Assembly: GCF_025143365.1 (NCBI RefSeq)
Contig: NZ_JALXPE010000056.1
Location: forward strand, 1-25,251
Length of the DNA stretch: 25,251 bases
Origin: Microbacterium sp. p3-SID336
GTDB lineage: Bacteria; Actinomycetota; Actinomycetes; Actinomycetales; Microbacteriaceae
Reading direction: 5' to 3'
Below are positions 14,631-21,267 of the stretch, in pieces. The notes under the pieces are model-generated. The model was not told where the DNA came from and did not search any database. It saw only the letters and a program-made list of their open reading frames with translations. Numbering within the stretch: position 1 is the first letter of the stretch; each line of letters opens with the position of its first letter. The position numbers were made by a program, and so were the translations under genes.

Positions 14631-15647
14631 CTAGAGCCAGTCCTTGCGCTTGAACACGGCGTAGAGACCGAAGCCCATCGCCACCATGAGCGCAAGCGCC
14701 ATCGGATACCCGAGCACCCAGTGCAGCTCGGGCATGTGGTCGAAGTTCATGCCGTAGATGGTGCCCACCAGCGTCGGGGCGAAGAGGATCGCGGCCCAGC
14801 CGGAGATCTTCTTCACCTCGTCGTTCTGGCGGATGCTCAGTTCGGTCATCCGGCGCATCTCATCGTTCTGCCGCCGGGCGACGATGGTCGACTCGACCGT
14901 GAGCGCGTTGTCGAGCACGGCGCGGAACGTGGTGGCGCGGTCGCTGACGCGCAGCGTGTGGTCGAGCACGTCCCGCAGGTAGCGCTGCAGCTCCTCGCTG
15001 ACCCGGTACTTGTCCGAGCCGCGCAGCAGCCCCTCCAGCATGCCCGCGAGCGGCTGCGTCGCCCGCTGGAAGTCGATCACCTCGCGGCCGAGGTCGTAGA
15101 TGCGCTGGGTCGCGTCGCTGTTCTCCTCGAACAGCTGGCTCTCGATCTCGTCGATGTCGTTCTCGAGCCCGGTCAGCACCGGCACGTACTCGTCGACCAC
15201 CTCGTCGAGGATCGCGTACAGCACCGCCTCCGGCCCGTGCGCGAGCAGCGCCGGGTCGCCTTCGAGCCGCCGTCGCACGCGGGCAAGGTCCGGCGACTCG
15301 GCGTGCCGGATGGTCACCACGAAGTCGGGTCCGACGAGCACATGCACCTCCCCGAACTCCACCTCCTCGCGCTCGTCGAGGTAGCGCGCGGGGCGCAGCA
15401 CCATGAACAGCACATCGCCGTACCGCTCCAGCTTCGCGCGCTGATGACCCGAGAGCGCATCCTCCACGACGAGCTCGTGGATGCCGAACTCGTCGGCGAC
15501 GGCCCGGACCTCCTCGGCACTCGGCCGATACAGCCCGATCCACCCCATGCCGCGGCGCTCGCGGATGCGCTCGAACGTCTCGCTCAGGCTCGCCGGATTC
15601 TCCGTGCGGACGCCGTCCACGTAGATCGCGTTGTCGACGATCGCCAT
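14631..15647 (-). CDS. corA: CorA-type magnesium/cobalt channel
   Basis: The 338-residue protein has the CorA layout: a soluble alpha/beta domain (residues 1-170), a long helix carrying IDEIESQLFEEN and LQRYLRDVLDHTLRV, then two C-terminal membrane helices. The family GMN signature is intact as TIYGMNFDHMPEL, with the acidic periplasmic loop, and the protein ends with the basic cluster FKRKDWL. Such channels form pentamers that admit Mg2+ (or Co2+, Ni2+). The ATG at 15647 has AAGGGGGG upstream. It lies 25 bases downstream of the lipoprotein gene on the same strand and may share its transcript. Confidence 0.95.
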   Translation of the reverse strand: MAIVDNAIYVDGVRTENPASLSETFERIRERRGMGWIGLYRPSAEEVRAVADEFGIHELVVEDALSGHQRAKLERYGDVLFMVLRPARYLDEREEVEFGEVHVLVGPDFVVTIRHAESPDLARVRRRLEGDPALLAHGPEAVLYAILDEVVDEYVPVLTGLENDIDEIESQLFEENSDATQRIYDLGREVIDFQRATQPLAGMLEGLLRGSDKYRVSEELQRYLRDVLDHTLRVSDRATTFRAVLDNALTVESTIVARRQNDEMRRMTELSIRQNDEVKKISGWAAILFAPTLVGTIYGMNFDHMPELHWVLGYPMALALMVAMGFGLYAVFKRKDWL

Positions 15648-15672
15648 CGCGACCCCCCTTGCTGTGCCGTGC

Positions 15673-16953
15673 TCACTCCGCGGGCGGGGCGCACACGAGC
15701 GCCGCGTCCGTGGTGGCCTGGTGGTACTGCTCGGCGGTGAACGGCAGACCGAACTCGGGGGCGGTCTCACCGGAGGCCGCCGGCGCCTTGGATGCGATCG
15801 CGGCGAGCTCCCACGACAGCTGCTGGGCGAAGCGACCGCCCGCCGTGGAGTCGTTGAGCACCACCGCGACCGTGAACCCGGTGGCGGGGTCGGAGTATGC
15901 GGCCGTGGAGTATCCGGGCGTCCAGCCGTGCTGCCCGATGAGCGAGCCGACGAGATAGGCGCCTCCGGTCGCCTGGAACCAGGACGGCGCGGTGTCGGCG
16001 ACGGGCAGCGGAGAGCCGAAACGTGCCGGCTCCTCCTTCGTGCGCAGCGCCTGGGCGGCCTCGGCCTGCGCGTACCGCCCCAGATCGGTGATGGTCGACA
16101 CCACGCCCGAGTCGGTGAAGCCGGAGGTGGACGAGAGCGTGGTGATGTCCACGGGGGCGGCGCAGTCGAAGCCGCCTTCCACGGGCGGGAGGTAGTGGCC
16201 GTTCATCGCCGGCGCCGTGGCGGGCGGTGCCGCCGGAGCCGTGGGCAGCTCGGTCTCCGCGAGGCCGAGGGGCTCCGTCACGTACTCGGCGATGAGCTCC
16301 CGTGCCGTCATGCCCGTCGCCCGCTCGAGCGCGAGCCCGAGCAGCAGGTAGCCGGCGTCGGAGTCCTGGAACGTGGTGTGCGGGGCCACGGGAGGACGCC
16401 CGAGGCCGTAGCCCGCCAGTTCGAGCGGCGCCCACACGCGCTCGGGCGTGTTCATCCACGCCGCCTTCACGGTGGGCTCGGAGGAGCCGGCGCCGCTCGT
16501 GCCGTTGCAGAGGTCGAGCAGCGTCACGTCTGCCATGTCCGCGACGCCGGACACGTACTCCGGCACCTTGGCGTCGAGCTTCACGGTGCCCTCGTCGGCG
16601 AGCGCGTACAGCACGTCGCAGGTCATCAGCCGCGTGACGTCGGCGATGCGGAACGACATGTCGGTCGACACCTCCGCACCGCCCGCCTTGTCCTGCGTGC
16701 CCGACGCGGCGACCCAGCTGCCGCTCCAGGGCACCCAGACGCCCACGATCGCACCGCTCGCGCCGGAGGCTGCGAGGGCGTTGTCGACCGCGCCCTGCAT
16801 CGAGGCGACCATGTCGTCCGGCAGCGCGCCGTCGGCCTGGGCGGGCGGCGTATAGCTGAAGGAGTCCTCCGACGAGCAGCCGGTGAGGACGAGGCCGAGC
16901 ACGACGGCCGAGGCCGCTGCGGCGCGCCACCGGCGCGACGAGAGAAGCTGCAT
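15673..16953 (-). CDS. Lipoprotein with beta-lactamase-like fold and degenerate catalytic motifs
   Basis: The 426-residue protein begins with a basic lipoprotein signal peptide and lipobox LTGC (Cys26), so it should be anchored outside the membrane. The rest aligns by eye with class C beta-lactamase/DD-peptidase proteins: FRIADVTRLM (motif 1), TTFQDSDAGYLLLG (motif 2) and GQHGWTPGYST (motif 3). In active relatives these read S-x-x-K, Y-S-N and H-T-G. Here they read D105-V-T-R108, DSD (197-199) and QHG, so nucleophile, general base and oxyanion motif are all altered. Function as a binding or scaffold protein at the cell wall is inferred. The frame is intact, so this is not a decayed pseudogene. 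A five-G stretch lies 8 bases before the ATG. Confidence 0.85.
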   Translation of the reverse strand: MQLLSSRRWRAAAASAVVLGLVLTGCSSEDSFSYTPPAQADGALPDDMVASMQGAVDNALAASGASGAIVGVWVPWSGSWVAASGTQDKAGGAEVSTDMSFRIADVTRLMTCDVLYALADEGTVKLDAKVPEYVSGVADMADVTLLDLCNGTSGAGSSEPTVKAAWMNTPERVWAPLELAGYGLGRPPVAPHTTFQDSDAGYLLLGLALERATGMTARELIAEYVTEPLGLAETELPTAPAAPPATAPAMNGHYLPPVEGGFDCAAPVDITTLSSTSGFTDSGVVSTITDLGRYAQAEAAQALRTKEEPARFGSPLPVADTAPSWFQATGGAYLVGSLIGQHGWTPGYSTAAYSDPATGFTVAVVLNDSTAGGRFAQQLSWELAAIASKAPAASGETAPEFGLPFTAEQYHQATTDAALVCAPPAE

Positions 16954-16983
16954 GTGTGGGAACCCCCGAAGACGTGTCTCCCG

Positions 16984-16989
16984 AGTCTA
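16984..16989 (-). promoter_or_regulatory. -10 element of the lipoprotein gene
   Basis: On the minus strand TAGACT (16989-16984) predicts transcription from about 16977, leaving a 24-base leader that contains a G-rich ribosome site. No clear -35 is visible. Confidence 0.4.
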
Positions 16990-17039
16990 GAACGCGGATG
17001 CTGAGATTCCGCCCGCGCGACGCCCGGGAGCGCGGCCCC

Positions 17040-17052
17040 TAGGGTGTGTCTG
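17040..17052 (+). promoter_or_regulatory. -10 element and leaderless start of the DUF2470 gene
   Basis: TAGGGT (17040-17045), 6 bases, then GTG at 17052. A GTG two codons earlier (17046) would lie directly after the hexamer, too close to be transcribed, so 17052 is preferred. Confidence 0.55.
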
Positions 17053-17366
17053 TGCCCCATCTCTTCGATCCCGCCGTGGTCTCCGCCGTCCTCCGCCACA
17101 TGAACGGCGACCACACCGACGACAACCTGCTCATCGCCCGCGCCTTCTCGGAGCCCTCGGCCGCGGAGCCATCCGGCGCCGTGATGACGGGCTTCGACGG
17201 CGAAGTCGGAGTGTGGGAGGTCACCCGCGACGGTGCGACGAGCGAGCTGCGCGTGCCGTGGCCCGGCGGTCCGATCAGCGAGCGCCCCGAGGTGCGGCGC
17301 GAGGTCGTCGCGCTCTACGACGCCGCGTGCGCCCGGCTCGGCGTCGAGCCGCGCCCGCACGACTGA
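17052..17366 (+). CDS. DUF2470-domain protein (heme-utilisation associated)
   Basis: The 104-residue protein is a stand-alone DUF2470 domain, shown by FDPAVVSAVLRHMNGDHTDDNLL at the start, with the family His-Met-Asn-x-Asp-His motif, and PEVRREVVALYDAACARLG as C-terminal helix. The domain is commonly fused to or encoded beside heme-degrading or pyridoxamine-oxidase-like proteins. Here it lies 130 bases upstream of a heme oxygenase on the same strand, which supports a role in heme-iron use. Its exact activity is unknown. The start at 17052 follows the leaderless rule; 17046 is the alternative. Its TGA lies inside the first unit of an 18-bp tandem array. Confidence 0.82.
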   Translation: MPHLFDPAVVSAVLRHMNGDHTDDNLLIARAFSEPSAAEPSGAVMTGFDGEVGVWEVTRDGATSELRVPWPGGPISERPEVRREVVALYDAACARLGVEPRPHD

Positions 17367-17451
17367 GCCCCGCCCGCATGACTGAGCCCGCCCGCACGAC
17401 TGAGCCCGCCCGCATGACTGAGCCCGCCCGCATGACTGAGCCAGCCCGCAT
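17361..17451 (+). repeat. Five tandem 18-bp units starting at the DUF2470 stop
   Basis: The unit is GACTGAGCCCGCCCGCAT. Copies lie at 17361-17379 (one extra C), 17380-17397, 17398-17415, 17416-17433 and 17434-17451, with one or two substitutions. A degenerate unit ending in GCGCCCGCAC lies in the last codons of the gene. The TGA stop (17364-17366) is part of the first unit. Confidence 0.92.
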
Positions 17452-17467
17452 CTCTCGGGCTTCCGTC

Positions 17468-17490
17468 GAAGGTTAGGCTGCCCTTACACT
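17468..17490 (+). promoter_or_regulatory. DtxR/IdeR-type iron box overlapping the heme oxygenase -10
   Basis: GAAGGTTAGGCTGCCCTTA (17468-17486) matches the DtxR/IdeR consensus TTAGGTTAGGCTAACCTAA at 14 of 19 positions, including the whole AGGTTAGGCT core. TACACT (17485-17490) lies 6 bases before the ATG at 17497 and serves as -10. The repressor with bound Fe2+ would block it directly, so expression should rise under iron limitation. Confidence 0.75.
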
Positions 17491-17496
17491 GAAGCC

Positions 17497-18144
17497 ATGC
17501 CCGAGCTCCTCTCCTTCTCCGCCGCCCTCCGCGAGCGCTCCTCCGGGTCGCACTCCCGCAGCGAGACGGCGGGCTTCATGTCCGACCTGCTCAAGGGCGA
17601 GGGCTCCCGGGAGGACTACATCGCGCTCGTGGCGCAGCACTACTTCATCTACGAGGCGCTGGAGGGCGCGGCCGACCGCATGCGCCACGACGCGGTCGCC
17701 TCGGTGTTCCTCAGCGACAAGCTCACCCGGCTCCCCGCGCTCGAGGCCGACCTCGCGTTCCTGCTCGGCCCCGACTGGCGGCAGCTCATCGCCCCGCTGC
17801 CCACCACGCAGCGCTACGTCGAGCGCATCCGCCAGGTCGGCGCCACATGGGCCGGCGGTTTCGTCGCCCATCACTACACCCGCTACCTCGGCGACCTGTC
17901 CGGCGGCCTCTTCATCGGCCGCATCATGGCGCGGCGCTTCGGCTTCGAGACCAACGGCATCGGCTTCTACCTGTTCGACGACATCGCCGACCCCTCCGCG
18001 TTCAAGGACGTGTACCGCGAGCAGCTCGACGCGGCACCCTGGGACGACGCGGAGCGCGAGCGGGTGATCGACGAGGTGCTGCTCGCCTACCGCTTCAACA
18101 CCGAGCTCTTCGAAGACCTCGACCGGGCCCGCGCCGCCGCCTGA
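17497..18144 (+). CDS. hmuO: Heme oxygenase (biliverdin-producing, HmuO type)
   Basis: The 215-residue enzyme opens heme to biliverdin, CO and Fe2+, releasing iron from host or environmental heme. The proximal ligand is His19 in SGSHSRSETAGFM. VAHHYTRYLGDLSGGLFIGR forms the distal helix with the flexible Gly-rich kink and the catalytic-water aspartate. NGIGFYLFDDI and the C-terminal YRFNTELFEDL also match Corynebacterium HmuO. Length is typical for bacterial enzymes. It has no signal peptide, so it is cytoplasmic. The ATG is fixed by TACACT 6 bases upstream, and an iron box covers the promoter. The DUF2470 gene upstream is a probable functional partner. Confidence 0.95.
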   Translation: MPELLSFSAALRERSSGSHSRSETAGFMSDLLKGEGSREDYIALVAQHYFIYEALEGAADRMRHDAVASVFLSDKLTRLPALEADLAFLLGPDWRQLIAPLPTTQRYVERIRQVGATWAGGFVAHHYTRYLGDLSGGLFIGRIMARRFGFETNGIGFYLFDDIADPSAFKDVYREQLDAAPWDDAERERVIDEVLLAYRFNTELFEDLDRARAAA

Positions 18145-18169
18145 CCCGCCCGCACGGAGCCGCGCCGCC

Positions 18170-19564
18170 TCAGACCTTCGGCAGCTCCGGGGTCGACGCC
18201 GCGAGCCACGCATCGCGCATGAACCGCCGCACGTCCTCGTCGACGCGGATGTCACTGGGCCGCAGCGGCCGCGAGAGGTACAGCCCGTCCAGCGAGGTCA
18301 GCCGGCTCAGCGCCACGTAGGTCTGGCCGGGGGCGAAGGCGCCCGACCCCAGGTCGATGACGGCCCGGTCGTACGTCTTGCCCTGCGACTTGTGGATCGT
18401 CACGGCCCACGCGAGCCGCAGCGGGAACTGGGTGAACTCGGCCACGACATCGCGAGAGAGCTTCTTCGTGTTCGGGTCGTAAGCGTAGCGGAACCGTTCC
18501 CAGACCGCGGGCTCGACCTCGACCTCCTCCCCGTCGATCTCGACGCGGACGGCACCCCCGAGGATGCGGGTCACGGTGCCGATCGTGCCGTTCACCCAGC
18601 GCGGCGGCTCGCCCGACATGGCCGTGTCGTTGCGGAGGAACATGACCTGCGCGCCGACCTTGAGCTTGAGCTCGGACTCTGCAGGAAGCGAGGCCTCGCC
18701 ACGGCCGAAGTCACCGCTCACCTCGGCGCGTGCGGTCTGCTCCTTGCCGGGCAGAGCTGCGAGATGCCGACTGTTGATGCCGTTGACGATGTCGTTGCGC
18801 GTGGCGAGGGTGATCATCGGGACCTCGCCCGGCTCCGGGTCGGGAGGCGTGCGCGCTCCCTGCGCGTTGAGCACGCCCGCGATCTCCGCGGTCACCCGCC
18901 CATAGCGCACCGCGTTGAGCATGGACTTGAACCCGTCGTCGGACTGGCGGTGGATCTGCACGAGCTCGCGCACATGCAGCTCGGCCTTCGTGTCGACCTG
19001 GAACAGTCCCTCCTGGTCCGAGAGCCCGGTACCGCCCGACCAGACCTTCGCGTCGAAGAACCAGAACGAGCGGTAGTGGTCCTTCACATACCGGGCCTCG
19101 TCCCCGCGCGGCGGCACCGGAGCCAGCTGATACGGATCGCCGAACATCACCACCTGCACGCCGCCGAACGGCTCCCCGCGACGCCCCCTGGCCTGGCGGA
19201 GCGAGCGATCGATCGCATCCATCAGGTCGGCGTTCACCATGGAGATCTCGTCGATCACGAGCGTCTCGATGGCATTGAGGATGCGGCGCGTGGCATCGTT
19301 CTGATCGATGTCGGCATCGCCGATGAGCCCGATCGGCAGCCGGAACAGGGAGTGGATGGTCTGCCCCTCCACGTTGAGCGCCGCGACGCCGGTGGGGGCA
19401 CAGATGGCGATCTGCTTCTTCGTGTTCCACGCGAAGTGCTGCAGGAGCGTCGACTTGCCCGTCCCGGCGCGACCCGTGATGAAGACGTGCTCCCCGGTGT
19501 CCTCGATGAGCCGGAACAGCTCCTGCTGCTCCTCGGACAGGGCGGGAAGGGACACGGTGCTCAC
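18170..19564 (-). CDS. Pif1/RecD-like superfamily 1 DNA helicase
   Basis: The 464-residue protein has a complete set of SF1B helicase motifs: FITGRAGTGKST (Walker A), APTGVAALN (Ia), TLVIDEISMV (Walker B), MFGDPYQLAPV (III), VQIHRQSDD (IV), and VTIHKSQGKTYDRA with TYVALSRLTSLDGLYL (V and VI). This is the Pif1 branch, 5'-3' helicases that unwind forks, R-loops and G-quadruplexes. No extra nuclease or accessory domain is fused. The start is uncertain: GTG at 19564 is preferred because the conserved region begins at LSEEQQEL. The frame extends to an ATG at 19618. A TAGCAT (19602-19597) would start transcription near 19590, which argues against 19618. Confidence 0.92.
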   Translation of the reverse strand: MSTVSLPALSEEQQELFRLIEDTGEHVFITGRAGTGKSTLLQHFAWNTKKQIAICAPTGVAALNVEGQTIHSLFRLPIGLIGDADIDQNDATRRILNAIETLVIDEISMVNADLMDAIDRSLRQARGRRGEPFGGVQVVMFGDPYQLAPVPPRGDEARYVKDHYRSFWFFDAKVWSGGTGLSDQEGLFQVDTKAELHVRELVQIHRQSDDGFKSMLNAVRYGRVTAEIAGVLNAQGARTPPDPEPGEVPMITLATRNDIVNGINSRHLAALPGKEQTARAEVSGDFGRGEASLPAESELKLKVGAQVMFLRNDTAMSGEPPRWVNGTIGTVTRILGGAVRVEIDGEEVEVEPAVWERFRYAYDPNTKKLSRDVVAEFTQFPLRLAWAVTIHKSQGKTYDRAVIDLGSGAFAPGQTYVALSRLTSLDGLYLSRPLRPSDIRVDEDVRRFMRDAWLAASTPELPKV

Positions 19565-19658
19565 AGGGCTGTGGAGGCGGACGGGGATGCCCACCCATGC
19601 TACGTCGCGCGGCGGCACGGCGGCCGCCGACGCTCGGCGTCCCCCCAGGACTCCCTCT

Positions 19659-19671
19659 TAGACTGACGCCA
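19659..19671 (+). promoter_or_regulatory. -10 element and leaderless start of the anchored-protein gene
   Basis: TAGACT (19659-19664), 6 bases, then ATG at 19671. No Shine-Dalgarno sequence and no clear -35. Confidence 0.6.
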
Positions 19672-20744
19672 TGGAGCGGGCCGGGGTCAGCGCGCCCCGG
19701 CGCGCACGCCTGGGGGTCGATCTGACGATCCTCGCGATCATCGGCGTACTGCTCTTCGCAGCCATCGGCGCCGGCGGCGTCACGCTCTACCAGCAGTTCT
19801 ACGGCCCCTCGGCCTTCGTCGTGCGATACCTGGATCTGCTCGCGGCCGGACGTGCTGCGGACGCCCTCCGGGTGCCCGGTGTCGCGATCGACAGGGAGAC
19901 GCTCGACAAGGCGGGCATCGACCCCACCGCCTCCGAGGCGATGCTGCGCCGCTCGGCCCTCGCCCCGCTCACCGATATCGAGGTCGAGTCGGAGAAGCAT
20001 GTCGAGGACGGCACCGCCGTGACCGTCAGCTACACCGCGAGCGGCCACCCCGGCATCACGACGTTCGTCGTGGAGCAGGACGGCTGGGCGGGGGTCACGC
20101 CGAACTGGCGCTTCACCACGAGTCCGCTCGCCGTCATCGACCTGACGGTGCGGGGCTCCGACCGCTTCGCGGTGAACGGCTTCGAGGTGGACCGGCGTCA
20201 GGTGTCGGCCGCGGGCCTCGAGGCGCAGCCCCTCGACCGCCTGCCGCTTCTCGTGTTCACCCCCGGGCTCTACTCCGTCACGGTGGACACCGCGATCTCG
20301 CAGTCGTCCGGTCAGGGCGTGCTCGCCGACAAGCCGCTGGCGATCACCCCGCTCGACGTGCAGACAGAGCCGACGCCGCAGTTCGTCGAGGTGGTGCAGG
20401 AGCGCGTCGAGCAGTTCCTCACGGACTGCACGGCGCAGCAGGTGCTGCAGCCGACCGCGTGCCCGTTCGGCCTCCGGGTCACGAACCGCATCGCGGAGCC
20501 GCCCACCTGGTCCATCGCCGTGCAGCCGCAGATCACGGTCGTTCCCGCGGAGGACGGCCACTGGCAGATCCCGCCGACCGACGCGGTCGCCCACGTCGAC
20601 GTCGAGATCCAGTCGCTGTTCGACGGCAGGGTCCAGCCCGTGTCCGAGGACGTGCCGTTCCGGCTCAACGGGACGATCGCGATCCTCCCCGACGGCTCCG
20701 CCTCCATCCGAGTCGGCTCCCCGGACGATCCCCCGGAGGAGTGA
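19671..20744 (+). CDS. Single-pass extracytoplasmic protein of unknown function
   Basis: The 357-residue protein has a short basic N-terminus, one membrane helix at about residues 16-40 (VDLTILAIIGVLLFAAIGAG) and a large beta-rich exterior part. The region after the helix (FVVRYLDLLAAGRAADALRV) resembles NTF2-like or DUF4878-type folds of secreted actinobacterial proteins. Two cysteines (in LTDCTAQ and TACPFG) may form a disulfide. No catalytic motif is seen and I do not recognise a named family. It is divergent from the helicase and its 3' end runs into the palindromic repeat cluster. A role at the cell envelope is all that can be inferred. Confidence 0.8.
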   Translation: MERAGVSAPRRARLGVDLTILAIIGVLLFAAIGAGGVTLYQQFYGPSAFVVRYLDLLAAGRAADALRVPGVAIDRETLDKAGIDPTASEAMLRRSALAPLTDIEVESEKHVEDGTAVTVSYTASGHPGITTFVVEQDGWAGVTPNWRFTTSPLAVIDLTVRGSDRFAVNGFEVDRRQVSAAGLEAQPLDRLPLLVFTPGLYSVTVDTAISQSSGQGVLADKPLAITPLDVQTEPTPQFVEVVQERVEQFLTDCTAQQVLQPTACPFGLRVTNRIAEPPTWSIAVQPQITVVPAEDGHWQIPPTDAVAHVDVEIQSLFDGRVQPVSEDVPFRLNGTIAILPDGSASIRVGSPDDPPEE

Positions 20745-20832
20745 GCAGCGCCTCGCCGTCGCGCCCCCCACTGCTCGACCCGCTTGGTGCCGCTGTCACC
20801 CCCGCAGTCCCGCCAGTGATCCCGCACGCGAT

Positions 20833-20899
20833 GAAGGAGAACTCACGAACGGAAGGACCCGAGCCCCGCTACCGTCCTTCAGGTCGTGAGATCTCCTTC
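20833..20899 (+). repeat. 67-bp palindromic element, copy 1
   Basis: The outer arm GAAGGAGAACTCACGA pairs with TCGTGAGATCTCCTTC with one mismatch. The inner arm GAAGGAC pairs with GTCCTTC. The symmetry centre is base 34 of 67. It is preceded by CCGCACGCGAT. Confidence 0.92.
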
Positions 20900-20984
20900 G
20901 CGGCGGCAGCGACCCCCGGGCGAACCGATGCCCGCCCCGCAGACGGAGAACCCAAGCCGTCCCGCAGGCACTCCCGCACGCGAT

Positions 20985-21051
20985 GAAGGAGAACTCACGA
21001 ACGGAAGGACCCGAATCCCGCTACCGTCCTTCAGGTCGTGAGATCTCCTTC
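20985..21051 (+). repeat. 67-bp palindromic element, copy 2
   Basis: Identical to copy 1 in both stems. The only differences are two substitutions at positions 31-32, both in the loop. It lies 152 bases from copy 1. Confidence 0.92.
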
Positions 21052-21135
21052 GCGCCGGCAACGACCCCGGGCGAACCGATGCCCGCGCCGCAGACGGAGA
21101 ACCCAAGCCGTCGCGCAGGCACTCCCGCACGCGAT

Positions 21136-21202
21136 GAAGGAGAACTCACGAACGGAAGGACCCGAGCCCCGCTACCGTCCTTCAGGTCGTGAGATCTCCT
21201 TC
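21136..21202 (+). repeat. 67-bp palindromic element, copy 3
   Basis: Matches copy 1 throughout the 67 bases, 151 bases after copy 2. The downstream linker diverges after about 10 bases, and the leftward CopD/CtaG gene ends at 21268. Confidence 0.92.
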
Positions 21203-21267
21203 GCGGCGGCAGCGGACTGCGCGGACCCCGCGAACCGCCGTCGCGCAGGGAGCGGAGGAGCCCGCGG

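Larger units (their letters stand above)
20745..21267. other. Gene-free convergent gap filled by repeats
   Basis: This 523-base gap between convergent genes is mostly three tandem units of about 151 bp, each holding one 67-bp palindrome and an 84-85-bp linker. The linkers share GGGCGAACCGATGCCCGC and the end CCGCACGCG before the palindrome. The short open frames starting ATGAAGGAG in each unit are a by-product of the repeat. Bases 20745-20820 and 21206-21267 show nothing recognisable. Confidence 0.75.

Noticed and set aside
15648..15672. A magnesium riboswitch before corA
   Set aside because: Only 25 bases separate corA from the upstream gene, too short for a riboswitch.
15673..16953. The lipoprotein as a functional beta-lactamase resistance gene
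   Set aside because: The nucleophilic serine and lysine of motif 1 are Asp and Arg, and motifs 2 and 3 are also changed.
17361..17451. A CRISPR or attachment-site reading of the 18-bp array
   Set aside because: Units are contiguous without spacers, and no integrase is nearby.
18711..20771. A 686-codon minus-strand frame across the helicase start and the anchored-protein gene
   Set aside because: It conflicts with two genes supported by motifs and promoter spacing, and its translation is low-complexity Arg/Gly/Asp-rich.
20831..21192. Repeated short ORFs starting ATGAAGGAG in each palindrome copy, as possible peptides
   Set aside because: Their first codons are the palindrome arm. Copies 4 and 5 change residues freely while keeping base pairing, so structure rather than coding is conserved.
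20833..21202. A CRISPR-like reading of the three repeats
   Set aside because: Repeats are 67 bp with near-identical linkers rather than unique spacers, and no cas gene is present.
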